Shown here: positions 26,350-33,813 of the stretch, piece by piece
Layout of the letters: each line of letters starts with the position of its first letter
Position numbering within the stretch: the first letter of the stretch is position 1
Assembly: GCF_026627505.1 (NCBI RefSeq)
Contig: NZ_JAPNLK010000042.1
Location: forward strand, 1-64,000
From: Streptomyces sp. H27-H5
GTDB lineage: Bacteria; Actinomycetota; Actinomycetes; Streptomycetales; Streptomycetaceae
Direction of reading: 5' to 3'
DNA length: 64,000 nucleotides
Notes under the pieces: model-generated
Databases searched by the model: none
What the model was told of the DNA's origin: nothing
What the model saw: only the letters and a program-made list of their open reading frames with translations
Program-made: the position numbers and the translations under genes

Positions 26350-27612
26350 ATGGCCGCGGGTTACGCGGAGCTGCTCAAGACCAGGCATGCCGCGAGGCTG
26401 TTGGTGGGCACGCTCATAGGGCGGTTGCCCAATGGCACCGCAGCCATCGCGATCGTGCTGTTCACCCGGGCGGAGGGGGGCAGTTACAGCCTGGCGGGTG
26501 CGCTGGCGGCGGCGTACGGGGTGGCCAACGCGGTGGGGCAGCCCCTGCTGGGGCGGGCCGTGGACCTGTACGGGCAGCCGCGGGTGCAGTTGCCGGCCGC
26601 GGTGGTCTCCGCGCTGGGCATGGCCTGGCTGGCGCTCGCCGGGACCGGGTCCGCGGTGGTGGCCTACGCGGCCGTGGTCGTGGCGGGGTTGTTCACGCCT
26701 CCCCTGGAGGGTGGGCTGCGCGCGTTGTGGCCGGGGGTGCTCGGCGGCAAGGAGGAGCGGGTCCACGTGGCGTACGCCCTGGACGCGGTGGCGCAGGAGG
26801 TCATGTTCACGGTCGGTCCCCTGCTGGTGACGCTCTTCGTCGCGTTGTGGGATCCGGCGGTGGCGCTGCTGGTGATCAACGGCATCGGTGTGTTGGGCGC
26901 GCTGTCGGTGGTGGTCTCGGAGCCGTCCCGTGCGTGGCGTTCCGCTCCGCGTGAGGCGCACTGGCTGGGGGCGCTGCGCTCGCGGGGATTGCTGGCGCTG
27001 TTGGGGGCGTTCTTCTTCGTGGGTACGGCGCTGGGTTCGATCACGGTGGCCGGTGTGGCGTACGCCGACGGGCACGGTGGTCAGGCGGTGTACGGCTGGT
27101 TGATGGCGGCCCTGGGTCTGGGCGCGCTGGTGGGCGGTGTGATCTACGGGGCCCGGCAGTGGGCCGGCGCGGCGGAGCGGCGGCTGCGGATGCTGGTGGC
27201 GCTGCTGGCGGTCTGCTATCTGCCGTTGATGCTGACGCCGGGGCCGGTGGGCATGACGGCGTTGGCGGCGTTGGCGGGGGTGTTCCTGGCGCCCGCGATC
27301 GCGTGCGCGTTCATCGTCGTGGACCGGCACGCTCCGCGGGGCACGGTGACGGAGGCGTTCTCCTGGCTGGTGACGTTCTTCGGGGTGGGTGCGGCGATCG
27401 GTACGGCGGTGGCCGGGCCTGCGGTGGAACTGGGTGACACGAGGGCCGGTTTCGCGGTGGCGAGCGTGGCCGGCGCGGCGGCGTTGGTGGTCCTGATGGC
27501 CACTCAGCGGGTGCTGGCCGCACCGGTGCGCGGCGGGGTCGAGGCGGGCGTCGGCGGGGCTGCCGCGGAGGGGTCGGAGGAGGGCTCCGCGGACCCTCTG
27601 ATCAGAAACTGA
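26350..27612 (+). CDS. Major facilitator superfamily transporter
   Basis: A 420-residue membrane protein with about 12 hydrophobic segments in two halves separated by a charged loop (EPSRAWRSAPREAHWLGALRS). The RAVDLYGQPR loop between TM2 and TM3 fits the MFS signature. ATG 26350 follows AGGAGG. The C-terminal 30 residues are Gly/Glu-rich and cytosolic. It is presumably controlled by the divergent LacI-type gene. The substrate is not evident; drug-efflux-like and sugar MFS proteins both look like this. Confidence 0.88.
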   Translation: MAAGYAELLKTRHAARLLVGTLIGRLPNGTAAIAIVLFTRAEGGSYSLAGALAAAYGVANAVGQPLLGRAVDLYGQPRVQLPAAVVSALGMAWLALAGTGSAVVAYAAVVVAGLFTPPLEGGLRALWPGVLGGKEERVHVAYALDAVAQEVMFTVGPLLVTLFVALWDPAVALLVINGIGVLGALSVVVSEPSRAWRSAPREAHWLGALRSRGLLALLGAFFFVGTALGSITVAGVAYADGHGGQAVYGWLMAALGLGALVGGVIYGARQWAGAAERRLRMLVALLAVCYLPLMLTPGPVGMTALAALAGVFLAPAIACAFIVVDRHAPRGTVTEAFSWLVTFFGVGAAIGTAVAGPAVELGDTRAGFAVASVAGAAALVVLMATQRVLAAPVRGGVEAGVGGAAAEGSEEGSADPLIRN

Positions 27613-27658
27613 TCGGAACGGCGCCGGCGAACCCGGTTTCAGAAGAGGGCAGAAGGCG

Positions 27659-27664
27659 TAATGT
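27659..27664 (+). promoter_or_regulatory. Candidate pafA -10 box giving a leaderless mRNA
   Basis: TAATGT lies 6 bp before the pafA ATG. The nearest purine-rich stretch (AGAAGG) is 14 bases from the start codon, too far for ribosome binding. Transcription would begin at or next to the A of the ATG. Confidence 0.45.
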
Positions 27665-27670
27665 TCAGTC

Positions 27671-29032
27671 ATGGACCGCCGCATTTTCGGGCTGGAGAAC
27701 GAGTACGGCGTCACGTGCACGTTCAGGGGACAGCGCCGACTGTCTCCTGACGAAGTGGCGCGCTACCTCTTCCGCCGTGTTGTGTCATGGGGCCGCAGCA
27801 GCAATGTCTTCCTGCGGAACGGCGCCCGCCTCTACCTCGACGTGGGTTCGCATCCGGAATATGCAACTCCCGAATGCGACAACCTGATCGAACTGGTCAC
27901 CCACGACAAGGCCGGCGAGCGCATTCTCGAAGGCCTGCTCGTCGACGCCGAACGCCGCCTGCACGAGGAGGGAATCGCGGGCGACGTCTACCTCTTCAAG
28001 AACAACACCGACTCGGCGGGCAATTCTTACGGCTGCCACGAGAACTATCTCGTGGCGCGGCACGGAGAATTCTCCCGTCTGGCGGACATCCTCATTCCCT
28101 TCCTCGTCACGCGCCAGCTGATCTGTGGCGCGGGCAAGGTGTTGCAGACCCCGCGGGGCGCGGTCTACTGCGTCAGCCAGCGGGCCGAGCACATCTGGGA
28201 GGGTGTCAGCTCCGCCACGACGCGTTCGCGGCCGATCATCAACACCAGGGACGAGCCGCACGCGGACGCCGAGCGGTACCGGCGGCTGCACGTGATCGTC
28301 GGTGACTCGAACATGTCCGAGACGACCATGCTGCTCAAGGTCGGGGCCACCGATCTGGTGCTGCGCATGATCGAGGCGGGCACCGTGATGCGGGACCTGA
28401 CCCTGGAGAACCCGATCAGGGCGATCCGCGAGGTCAGTCACGACATCACGGGGCAGCGCAAGGTGCGCCTGGCGAGCGGTCGCGAGGCCTCCGCCCTGGA
28501 GATCCAGCGCGAGTACTACGACAAGGCCGTGGACTTCGCGGAGCGCCGGGGCATCCGCACGGGTGTCGTCGACCAGGTCCTGGAGCTGTGGGGCCGCACG
28601 CTCGACGCGATCGACGCGGAGGACCTGGACCGGATCGGGACCGAGATCGACTGGGTCATGAAGTACCAGCTGATCGAGCGGTACCGGGCCAAGCACAACA
28701 TGACCATGTCGAACCCGCGGGTCGCCCAGATAGACCTCGCCTACCACGACATCCACCGTCGGCGCGGTCTGTACTACCTGCTGGAGCGCAAGGGGCAGGC
28801 GGCGCGGATCTGCAACGACCTCAAGATCTTCGAGGGCAAGTCGGTGCCCCCGCAGACGACCAGGGCGCGGCTGCGCGGCGACTTCATCCGCCGGGCGCAG
28901 GAGCAGAGGCGGGACTTCACCGTCGACTGGGTGCACCTGAAGCTGAACGACCAGGCGCAGCGGACGGTGCTGTGCAAGGACCCGTTCCGGTCGGTGGACG
29001 ACCGGGTGGAGAAGTTGATCGCCGGGATGTGA
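27671..29032 (+). CDS. pafA: Pup-protein ligase PafA
   Basis: Joins the C-terminal Glu of Pup to target lysines with ATP. The 453-residue protein is homologous to Dop: RIFGLENEYGVTCTF, NGARLYLDVGSHPEYATPE with the catalytic Asp, LFKNNTDSAGNSYGCHENYL, and RPIINTRDEPHADAERYRRLHVI. It lacks the Dop-loop. The C-terminal domain ends CKDPFRSVDDRVEKLIAGM. The LacI and MFS genes separate it from prcBA, so it has its own promoter and probably a leaderless message. Confidence 0.97.
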   Translation: MDRRIFGLENEYGVTCTFRGQRRLSPDEVARYLFRRVVSWGRSSNVFLRNGARLYLDVGSHPEYATPECDNLIELVTHDKAGERILEGLLVDAERRLHEEGIAGDVYLFKNNTDSAGNSYGCHENYLVARHGEFSRLADILIPFLVTRQLICGAGKVLQTPRGAVYCVSQRAEHIWEGVSSATTRSRPIINTRDEPHADAERYRRLHVIVGDSNMSETTMLLKVGATDLVLRMIEAGTVMRDLTLENPIRAIREVSHDITGQRKVRLASGREASALEIQREYYDKAVDFAERRGIRTGVVDQVLELWGRTLDAIDAEDLDRIGTEIDWVMKYQLIERYRAKHNMTMSNPRVAQIDLAYHDIHRRRGLYYLLERKGQAARICNDLKIFEGKSVPPQTTRARLRGDFIRRAQEQRRDFTVDWVHLKLNDQAQRTVLCKDPFRSVDDRVEKLIAGM

Positions 29033-29045
29033 TGTCCGGCGGTGG

Positions 29046-29077
29046 AGGGCCCCGTGCGCCGTGGCGTGCGGGGCCCT
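29046..29077 (+). terminator. Terminator after pafA
   Basis: A 9-bp stem AGGGCCCCG/CGGGGCCCT (29046-29054 with 29069-29077) has further pairing possible inside the loop. It lies 13 bp past the stop. Confidence 0.75.
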
Positions 29078-29092
29078 TCGCACGGCGCCGCC

Positions 29093-29120
29093 TTGTCGGT
29101 GAGGGGGTTGGCCGTAGAGT
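29093..29120 (+). promoter_or_regulatory. Candidate promoter of the FKBP lipoprotein gene
   Basis: TTGTCG (29093-29098) lies 16 bp from TAGAGT (29115-29120), a standard vegetative spacing, 43 bp before the GTG. The -35 region TTGTCGGTG equals the first half of the damage-promoter consensus, but no TAnnnT lies 8 bp further on. Confidence 0.5.
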
Positions 29121-29162
29121 GGGCCGCTACGACGGACCATTCCAGCGACCCTGAGGACCACT

Positions 29163-30167
29163 GTGCGACGCCGACTTGCTGCCGCGCTCATCGTGCCGGC
29201 TCTGATGCTCACCGCGGCCTGTGGAGGGGGCGACGACAAGGACAAGAAGGATTCCGCGTCCCCGTCGGCCGATGCCTCGCAGCCCGCGGTACCGAAGGCC
29301 GTCGCGTCCGCGGACCCGATGCCCACCGTCGCGGGTGAGGCCGGGAAGAAGGCGGAGATCACCGTTCCCAAGGGCGACCCGAGCGGCAAGTTCGTGGTGA
29401 GCACCGTCAAGGAGGGGTCGGGCGCGGAGATCAAGAAGGGCGATCTCGTCGTCACGAAGTACACGGGCAAGGTCTGGAAGGGCGGCAAGGACCTGAACGG
29501 GTCCTACGACGAGGGCGGCGCGCCGATCGTCGTCACCGCGGGTTCCCCGGAGATCCTGCCGTTGTTCAGCGAGTCCGTGGTGGGCAAGAAGGTCGGCAGC
29601 CGTGTGCTGGTCGTCGCGCCTCCGGCGGCCGCGTTCGGTGACAAGGGTCAGCCGCAGCTGGGGGTCGGTCCGACCGACAACCTGGTCTTCGTGATGGACA
29701 TCGACTCGACCCTGCCGAAGAAGGCCGAGGGCACGCAGGCGCCGATCCCGTCGGACCTGCCCCAGGTCAAGGCGGACAAGGACGAGGCCGCCACGATCAC
29801 GATCCCGAAGAACGACCCTCCGAAGGAGCTGGTCGACAAGGTCCTGATCGAGGGCAAGGGTCCCGAGGTCAAGAACGGCCAGACCGTCTACATGCAGTAC
29901 AGCGGTGCCGCGTGGGCGCCGAACCAGGGCAAGGACGCCGCGAAGCTGTTCGACACCTCGTGGAAGACCGGTTCGCCGTTCTCCACGGCGATCGGCAAGG
30001 GGCAGGTCATCGAGGGCTGGGACAAGGGGCTGGTCGGCAAGAAGGTCGGCAGCCGCGTCCTGCTGGTGATTCCGCCGGAGATGGCCTACAAGGACCAGGC
30101 CAAGGGTGAGGACCTGCCGGCCAACTCCACGCTCGCCTTCGTCGTGGACATCGTCGGAGCAGTGTAA
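29163..30167 (+). CDS. Two-domain FKBP-type prolyl isomerase lipoprotein
   Basis: A 334-residue extracytoplasmic folding factor. It has a lipoprotein signal with lipobox LTAAC (Cys about 20), a charged Asp/Lys linker and two FKBP domains. Domain 2 (about 210-334) keeps the classic core GQVIEGWDKGLVGKKVGSR. In domain 1 (about 75-185) the corresponding stretch is EILPLFSESVVGKKVGSR, so the active-site Trp is missing and catalysis is doubtful. It is followed 66 bp later by a single-domain FKBP gene. Confidence 0.9.
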   Translation: MRRRLAAALIVPALMLTAACGGGDDKDKKDSASPSADASQPAVPKAVASADPMPTVAGEAGKKAEITVPKGDPSGKFVVSTVKEGSGAEIKKGDLVVTKYTGKVWKGGKDLNGSYDEGGAPIVVTAGSPEILPLFSESVVGKKVGSRVLVVAPPAAAFGDKGQPQLGVGPTDNLVFVMDIDSTLPKKAEGTQAPIPSDLPQVKADKDEAATITIPKNDPPKELVDKVLIEGKGPEVKNGQTVYMQYSGAAWAPNQGKDAAKLFDTSWKTGSPFSTAIGKGQVIEGWDKGLVGKKVGSRVLLVIPPEMAYKDQAKGEDLPANSTLAFVVDIVGAV

Positions 30168-30233
30168 GACTGGTTCGTTCCTTCCCGGCCCGGTCGGGAG
30201 GGGCCCCGGTTCGAAGACATGAGGAGCAGTTCC

Positions 30234-30614
30234 GTGAGTGACCAGCTTGAGAAGCCCGAGATCGACTTCCCCGAGGGCGACGCCCCCGCCGACCTCGTGA
30301 TCGAGGACATCTGGGTGGGCGACGGCGCCGAGGCCAAGGTGGGTGCGTTCATCAAGGTCCACTACGTGGGCGTGGCGTTCTCCACCGGCGAGGAGTTCGA
30401 CGCCTCCTGGAACCGCGGTTCCGCGCTGGCGTTCCAGCTCGGTGTCGGCCAGGTCATCAAGGGCTGGGACCAGGGCGTGCAGGGCATGAAGGTCGGTGGT
30501 CGCCGCAAGATCACCATTCCCGCGCACCTCGCGTACGGGGACAGCGGCGCGGGTGGCGGCCTGATCGCCCCGGGCGAGACGCTGATCTTCGTCTGTGACC
30601 TGATGGACGCCTGA
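30234..30614 (+). CDS. Cytosolic FKBP-type peptidyl-prolyl isomerase
   Basis: A 126-residue single-domain FKBP with no signal peptide, so it acts in the cytoplasm. Conserved residues include VHYVGVAFSTGEEFDASW, GVGQVIKGWDQGVQGMKVGG and IPAHLAYGDSGAGG. GTG 30234 is chosen over ATG 30219 because GAGGAG lies 7 bp before it. It is probably co-transcribed with the lipoprotein FKBP and ends at a strong intrinsic terminator. Confidence 0.94.
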   Translation: MSDQLEKPEIDFPEGDAPADLVIEDIWVGDGAEAKVGAFIKVHYVGVAFSTGEEFDASWNRGSALAFQLGVGQVIKGWDQGVQGMKVGGRRKITIPAHLAYGDSGAGGGLIAPGETLIFVCDLMDA

Positions 30615-30634
30615 TCCCTCGGTCGTGATGGTTG

Positions 30635-30670
30635 GAGGGCCCCCGCCGGACGGCGGGGGCCCTCGCTTTT
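30635..30670 (+). terminator. Strong intrinsic terminator with T-tract
   Basis: A 13-bp perfect stem (30635-30647 with 30652-30664) closes a 4-base loop and is followed by GCTTTTT. One of only two hairpins in the window with a clear T-tract. Confidence 0.92.
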
Positions 30671-30712
30671 TGCGGGGGACCGCCGGGGCGGTACGGTCAA
30701 CGGTCACGAGGC

Positions 30713-30730
30713 CGTACGCGTACGCGTACG
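30713..30730. promoter_or_regulatory. 18-bp perfect palindrome upstream of pafB
   Basis: CGTACGCGTACGCGTACG is self-complementary and built of CGTACG units. Further GTACG copies lie on either side (near 30690 and 30740). It sits 37-54 bp before the pafB ATG, where a regulator of the pafBC operon could bind. Confidence 0.45.
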
Positions 30731-30766
30731 TCGGGGGTGTACGTCGAGAAGGGCGGAAGGGCGTCG

Positions 30767-31726
30767 ATGGCGATTGCCAAGGCCGAGCGGCTGATGAATC
30801 TGGCGCTGTGTCTGCTGGGGACCCGACGGCCCCTCAGCAAGCGCGAGCTGCGCGGTTCGATCGAGGCCTACATGGAAGCCGGCAACGACGAATCCTTCAA
30901 CCGGATGTTCGAACGGGACAAGGACGACCTGCGGGAACTCGGCCTGGTCATCGAGACGGTGGAGAACCTGGACGGTGACACGGGCTACCTGGCCCGTCGG
31001 GACAGCAACCGGCTGCCGCCCGTCTCCCTGGACGCCGAGGAGGCCGCCGCCCTCGGGTTGGCGGCGAAGGTCTGGCAGCAGGCCCGTCTGGCGGGCGCGG
31101 CCAGCGGCGCCCTGCAGAAGCTGCGCGCGGGCGGGATGCCCGAGGCGGGCGACCCGTACGAGGGTCAGCACAGCGCGATCGAGCCGCGGATCCCGGTGCA
31201 CGAGGCGGCGTTCGAGCCGCTGATGTTGGCGTGCCGGGACCGGCGGCCGGTGGTCTTCGACTACCGCAAGTCCACCGCGGCGAGGCCCGAGACCCGCCAG
31301 GTCGAGCCGTGGGCGTTGGAGTGCTGGCGGGGTCACTGGTACCTGGCCGGCTTCGACCGGGACCGCGGCGCGGAGCGGGTGTTCCGGCTCTCCCGGATCA
31401 CCGGCAAGGTCCGCTCCCGGGCGGCCAAGTACACCGCGGAGGTGCCGGACGTGGTGACCGTGCGGGAGACCGTCGCGAGCTGGGCCGGCGAGAGCGCCGA
31501 CCGGTCCGCGTCGATCCGGCTGCGCACCGGGGCCGGGTATCCGCTGCGGGCCAAGGCCACCGAGGTGCGCGAGGGCGTGGCCGAGGGCTGGGACGAGCTG
31601 GAGATCCCGTACGGGCACGGGCTGGACGCCTGGCTGGTCGAGTTCGGCCCGGACGTCGTGGTGGTGGGACCCGCGGACCTGCGGGCCGACGTGGTGGACC
31701 GGCTGCGCGCCGTCGCCAAGGGCTGA
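30767..31726 (+). CDS. pafB: WYL-domain DNA-damage regulator PafB
   Basis: A 319-residue HTH-WYL protein. An N-terminal winged helix (LMNLALCLLGTRRPLSKRELR...DDLRELGLVIE) is followed by the WYL domain (RRPVVFDYRKS...RQVEPWALECWRGHWYLAGFDRDRGAERVFRLSRI). In mycobacteria PafB and PafC act together as activator of the RecA/LexA-independent DNA-damage response. Here pafC follows after 45 bp. ATG 30767 follows GGAAGG. The name comes from its place near the Pup ligase, not from a role in tagging. Confidence 0.93.
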   Translation: MAIAKAERLMNLALCLLGTRRPLSKRELRGSIEAYMEAGNDESFNRMFERDKDDLRELGLVIETVENLDGDTGYLARRDSNRLPPVSLDAEEAAALGLAAKVWQQARLAGAASGALQKLRAGGMPEAGDPYEGQHSAIEPRIPVHEAAFEPLMLACRDRRPVVFDYRKSTAARPETRQVEPWALECWRGHWYLAGFDRDRGAERVFRLSRITGKVRSRAAKYTAEVPDVVTVRETVASWAGESADRSASIRLRTGAGYPLRAKATEVREGVAEGWDELEIPYGHGLDAWLVEFGPDVVVVGPADLRADVVDRLRAVAKG

Positions 31727-31771
31727 ACCGCAACATTCGCCAGAACCGCCCTGAGGGGGAGACGTACCAGC

Positions 31772-32740
31772 ATGGCTGCGAACGCCATTGACCAGACCCG
31801 CCGGATGCTGTCCCTGGTGACGTATCTGCGCGAACGCCCGGGAGCGCACGTGGCCGACGTCGCGCGCGCCTTCGGGATCACCGAGGACGAGCTGATCTCG
31901 GACCTCGACGTGCTGCCCATGTGCGGCACCAGCTTCCGGGGCGGGGACCTCCTCGACATCGACACCGATGGGGAGCGCATCTGGTGGCGCAACCCCGACG
32001 CGTCGGGGGAGTCCACCGCCGAGCCGCTGCGGCTGGCCGCCGACGAGGCGACCGCGCTGCTGGTCGCCGCCCGCGCGGTGGCCACCCTGCCGGGGCTGCG
32101 CGAGAGCGACCGGGACGCGTTGCTGCGGGCCACCGCCAAGCTGGAGGCCGCGGCGGGCGAGGTGGCCGGGGCGAGTTCCCGGCTGTCGGTGACCTTCGAG
32201 TCGGAGGGCGGGGTCTTCGCGGACGTCGACCGGGCGATCGCCGAGCGGCGCCGGGTCCGGCTGCGGTACTACTCGCCCGCGCGGGACGAGCTGACCGACC
32301 GCACCGTGGACCCGATCCGGCTGTTCGCGGTGGGTCACACGTACATGGAGGGGTGGTGCCACCTCTCGGAGGCCCGGCGGACCTTCCGTCTGGACCGGGT
32401 GGCCGAGATCACGCTTCTGGACGAGCGGTCCGACCCGCCCGCGATCGAGCCGCGCGACCTGTCCGAGGGGCTGGTCCAGCCGGCCGCCGAGGACCCGGAG
32501 GTCGTGGTCGAGGTGGGCCCCGGCGGGCGCTGGGTCGCCGAGTACTACCCGCACGACAGCGCCGAGGAGCTGGCGGAGGGCGGTCTGCGGATCACCCTGC
32601 GCAGCCCGGACCCCGCCTCGCTGCGCCGGCTGGCGCTGCGGCTGGGCCGGGAGGGGCGCATCGTGTCGCCGCCGGAGCTGGCGGACAGCGCGCGCAAGGC
32701 CGCTGGAGAGGCGCTCGCGGGGTACGGGGAACAGGGCTAG
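31772..32740 (+). CDS. pafC: WYL-domain DNA-damage regulator PafC
   Basis: A 322-residue partner and homologue of PafB. The N-terminal HTH is RRMLSLVTYLRERPGAHVADVARAFGITEDELISDLDVL. The WYL domain contains RRRVRLRYYSPARDELTDRTVDPIRLFAVGHTYMEGWCHLSEARRTFRLDRV. The C-terminal extension ends before a small Zn-ribbon gene 15 bp downstream. GGGGGAGACG precedes the ATG. It works with PafB; a target promoter candidate is found upstream of helY in this window. Confidence 0.93.
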   Translation: MAANAIDQTRRMLSLVTYLRERPGAHVADVARAFGITEDELISDLDVLPMCGTSFRGGDLLDIDTDGERIWWRNPDASGESTAEPLRLAADEATALLVAARAVATLPGLRESDRDALLRATAKLEAAAGEVAGASSRLSVTFESEGGVFADVDRAIAERRRVRLRYYSPARDELTDRTVDPIRLFAVGHTYMEGWCHLSEARRTFRLDRVAEITLLDERSDPPAIEPRDLSEGLVQPAAEDPEVVVEVGPGGRWVAEYYPHDSAEELAEGGLRITLRSPDPASLRRLALRLGREGRIVSPPELADSARKAAGEALAGYGEQG

Positions 32741-32755
32741 GGGGAGCGGGGAGCG

Positions 32756-33028
32756 ATGGCGCCATCTTCGGGGCCGGTGCCGGGGTCCGGCCCGGCGGAT
32801 TCGGCGGCGGCGCCCGCCGCGGTCACCTTCAAGGCGGGCTGTCCGCAGTGCCGGGCCCGGTTCGAGCTGGGGGCCGGCGCGCTGAGGCTGGCCATCGGGG
32901 GCAGTCGGCGGACCACCTTCTACTCCTTCACGTGCCCGGAGTGCGGCGCTTCCGTGCGCAAAGCCGCCGGTGAGCGGATCGTGGAGCTGCTGACGGGTGG
33001 CGGAGTGAGCACCCTGCGCAGTGTCTGA
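32756..33028 (+). CDS. Small zinc-ribbon protein
   Basis: A 90-residue protein with a Pro/Ala/Ser-rich N-terminus and two CxxC knuckles, CPQC (about residues 29-32) and CPEC (about 60-63), which form a four-Cys Zn ribbon. The C-terminal GERIVELLTGGGV is amphipathic. It is embedded between pafC and a small membrane protein gene in the pafBC-tatAC run and translated from GGGGAGCG-ATG. I know no assigned function; nucleic-acid or protein binding is a guess. Confidence 0.75.
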   Translation: MAPSSGPVPGSGPADSAAAPAAVTFKAGCPQCRARFELGAGALRLAIGGSRRTTFYSFTCPECGASVRKAAGERIVELLTGGGVSTLRSV

Positions 33029-33053
33029 GCCGGTCGTGGCCTAGGCTCGTCCC

Positions 33054-33254
33054 ATGCTGTGGCCGATGCTCGCAATTGCCCTGGGTTTCCTCGGTGTCGC
33101 CGTTCTCGGCGTGCTGGCCGTACGGGTCTTCGTACAGGTCCGGCGGTTGTCCGGCCAGGTGGCCGACGCCAGCCGCCGGATCACCGAGGCCTCGGGCGAC
33201 CTCGAACGGGCCGCGAGCGACCTGGCCCGCACGGGACGCGCCACACTCCCGTAA
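33054..33254 (+). CDS. Small single-pass membrane protein
   Basis: A 66-residue protein with an N-terminal membrane helix (MLAIALGFLGVAVLGVLAVRVFV, residues 5-27). An amphipathic, heptad-like segment (VRRLSGQVADASRRITEASGDLERAASDLAR) follows. The topology resembles a miniature of TatA, encoded just downstream. A TAGGCT box ends 6 bp before the ATG and no Shine-Dalgarno sequence is seen, so the message is probably leaderless. Function unknown. Confidence 0.7.
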   Translation: MLWPMLAIALGFLGVAVLGVLAVRVFVQVRRLSGQVADASRRITEASGDLERAASDLARTGRATLP

Positions 33255-33338
33255 CCCCTGCCCATGGAAACCGCGGGTCGCGACCCGTACCGTCGGTCCC
33301 GTCACCCGTGCGCACGGATGCGGGGAGACGCCGGGGGA

Positions 33339-33369
33339 TTGCCGGGCGTTAACCCCCGGGGGTTACGAT
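33339..33369 (+). promoter_or_regulatory. Candidate tatA promoter with a palindrome between the hexamers
   Basis: TTGCCG (33339-33344) and TACGAT (33364-33369) are 19 bp apart. A perfect 16-bp palindrome TAACCCCCGGGGGTTA (33350-33365) fills the spacer and overlaps the -10. Overlong spacers carrying a dyad are the hallmark of MerR-type control, but no such regulator is nearby. Confidence 0.35.
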
Positions 33370-33451
33370 CGTTGCAGGAGGGCGTGCCGGATCTTCGTCC
33401 GGCGTGACCCGCCACCACAACCAGCCGTTTCGGTGAGTAAGGAAGACACAC

Positions 33452-33757
33452 ATGATCGGCAATCTGAAGCCCCTTGAGATCCTTCTGATCATCGCTGTCA
33501 TCGTGTTGCTGTTCGGTGCCAAGAAGCTCCCCGAGATGGCTCGCTCCCTCGGCAAGTCGGCCCGCATCCTCAAGAGCGAGGCGAAGGCCATGAAGAAGGA
33601 CGGCGAGCCCGACGACGCGGCCGGCACGGCCACCGCGGCCAACGTCGCCGACCAGGCCGGCGCCCAGCCGGTCGCCCCGCGCACGATCCAGGCCGCGCCC
33701 GGTGACGTCACCAGCTCGCGTCCGGTCAACGAGCCGAACCGCACCACCCAGGGCTGA
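33452..33757 (+). CDS. tatA: Twin-arginine translocase subunit TatA
   Basis: The pore-forming component of the Tat pathway, 101 residues. A short N-terminal membrane helix (KPLEILLIIAVIVLLFGAKKLPEMARSLGKS) leads into the FGxKKLPE hinge, an amphipathic helix and a disordered tail. ATG 33452 is preceded by GTAAGGAAG. tatC follows after 56 bp; no tatB-like gene is present here. Confidence 0.96.
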   Translation: MIGNLKPLEILLIIAVIVLLFGAKKLPEMARSLGKSARILKSEAKAMKKDGEPDDAAGTATAANVADQAGAQPVAPRTIQAAPGDVTSSRPVNEPNRTTQG

Positions 33758-33813
33758 CGGCCGACGGCCACACCGGTCACGCCAGTCATCTGCATCGAGA
33801 CGAGGGACGTGGG

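Noticed and set aside
29093..29120. TTGTCGGTG as a PafBC damage promoter of the FKBP gene
   Set aside because: The 9-mer fits perfectly, but the -10 TAGAGT is 13 bp away instead of 8, which gives ordinary 16-bp vegetative spacing.
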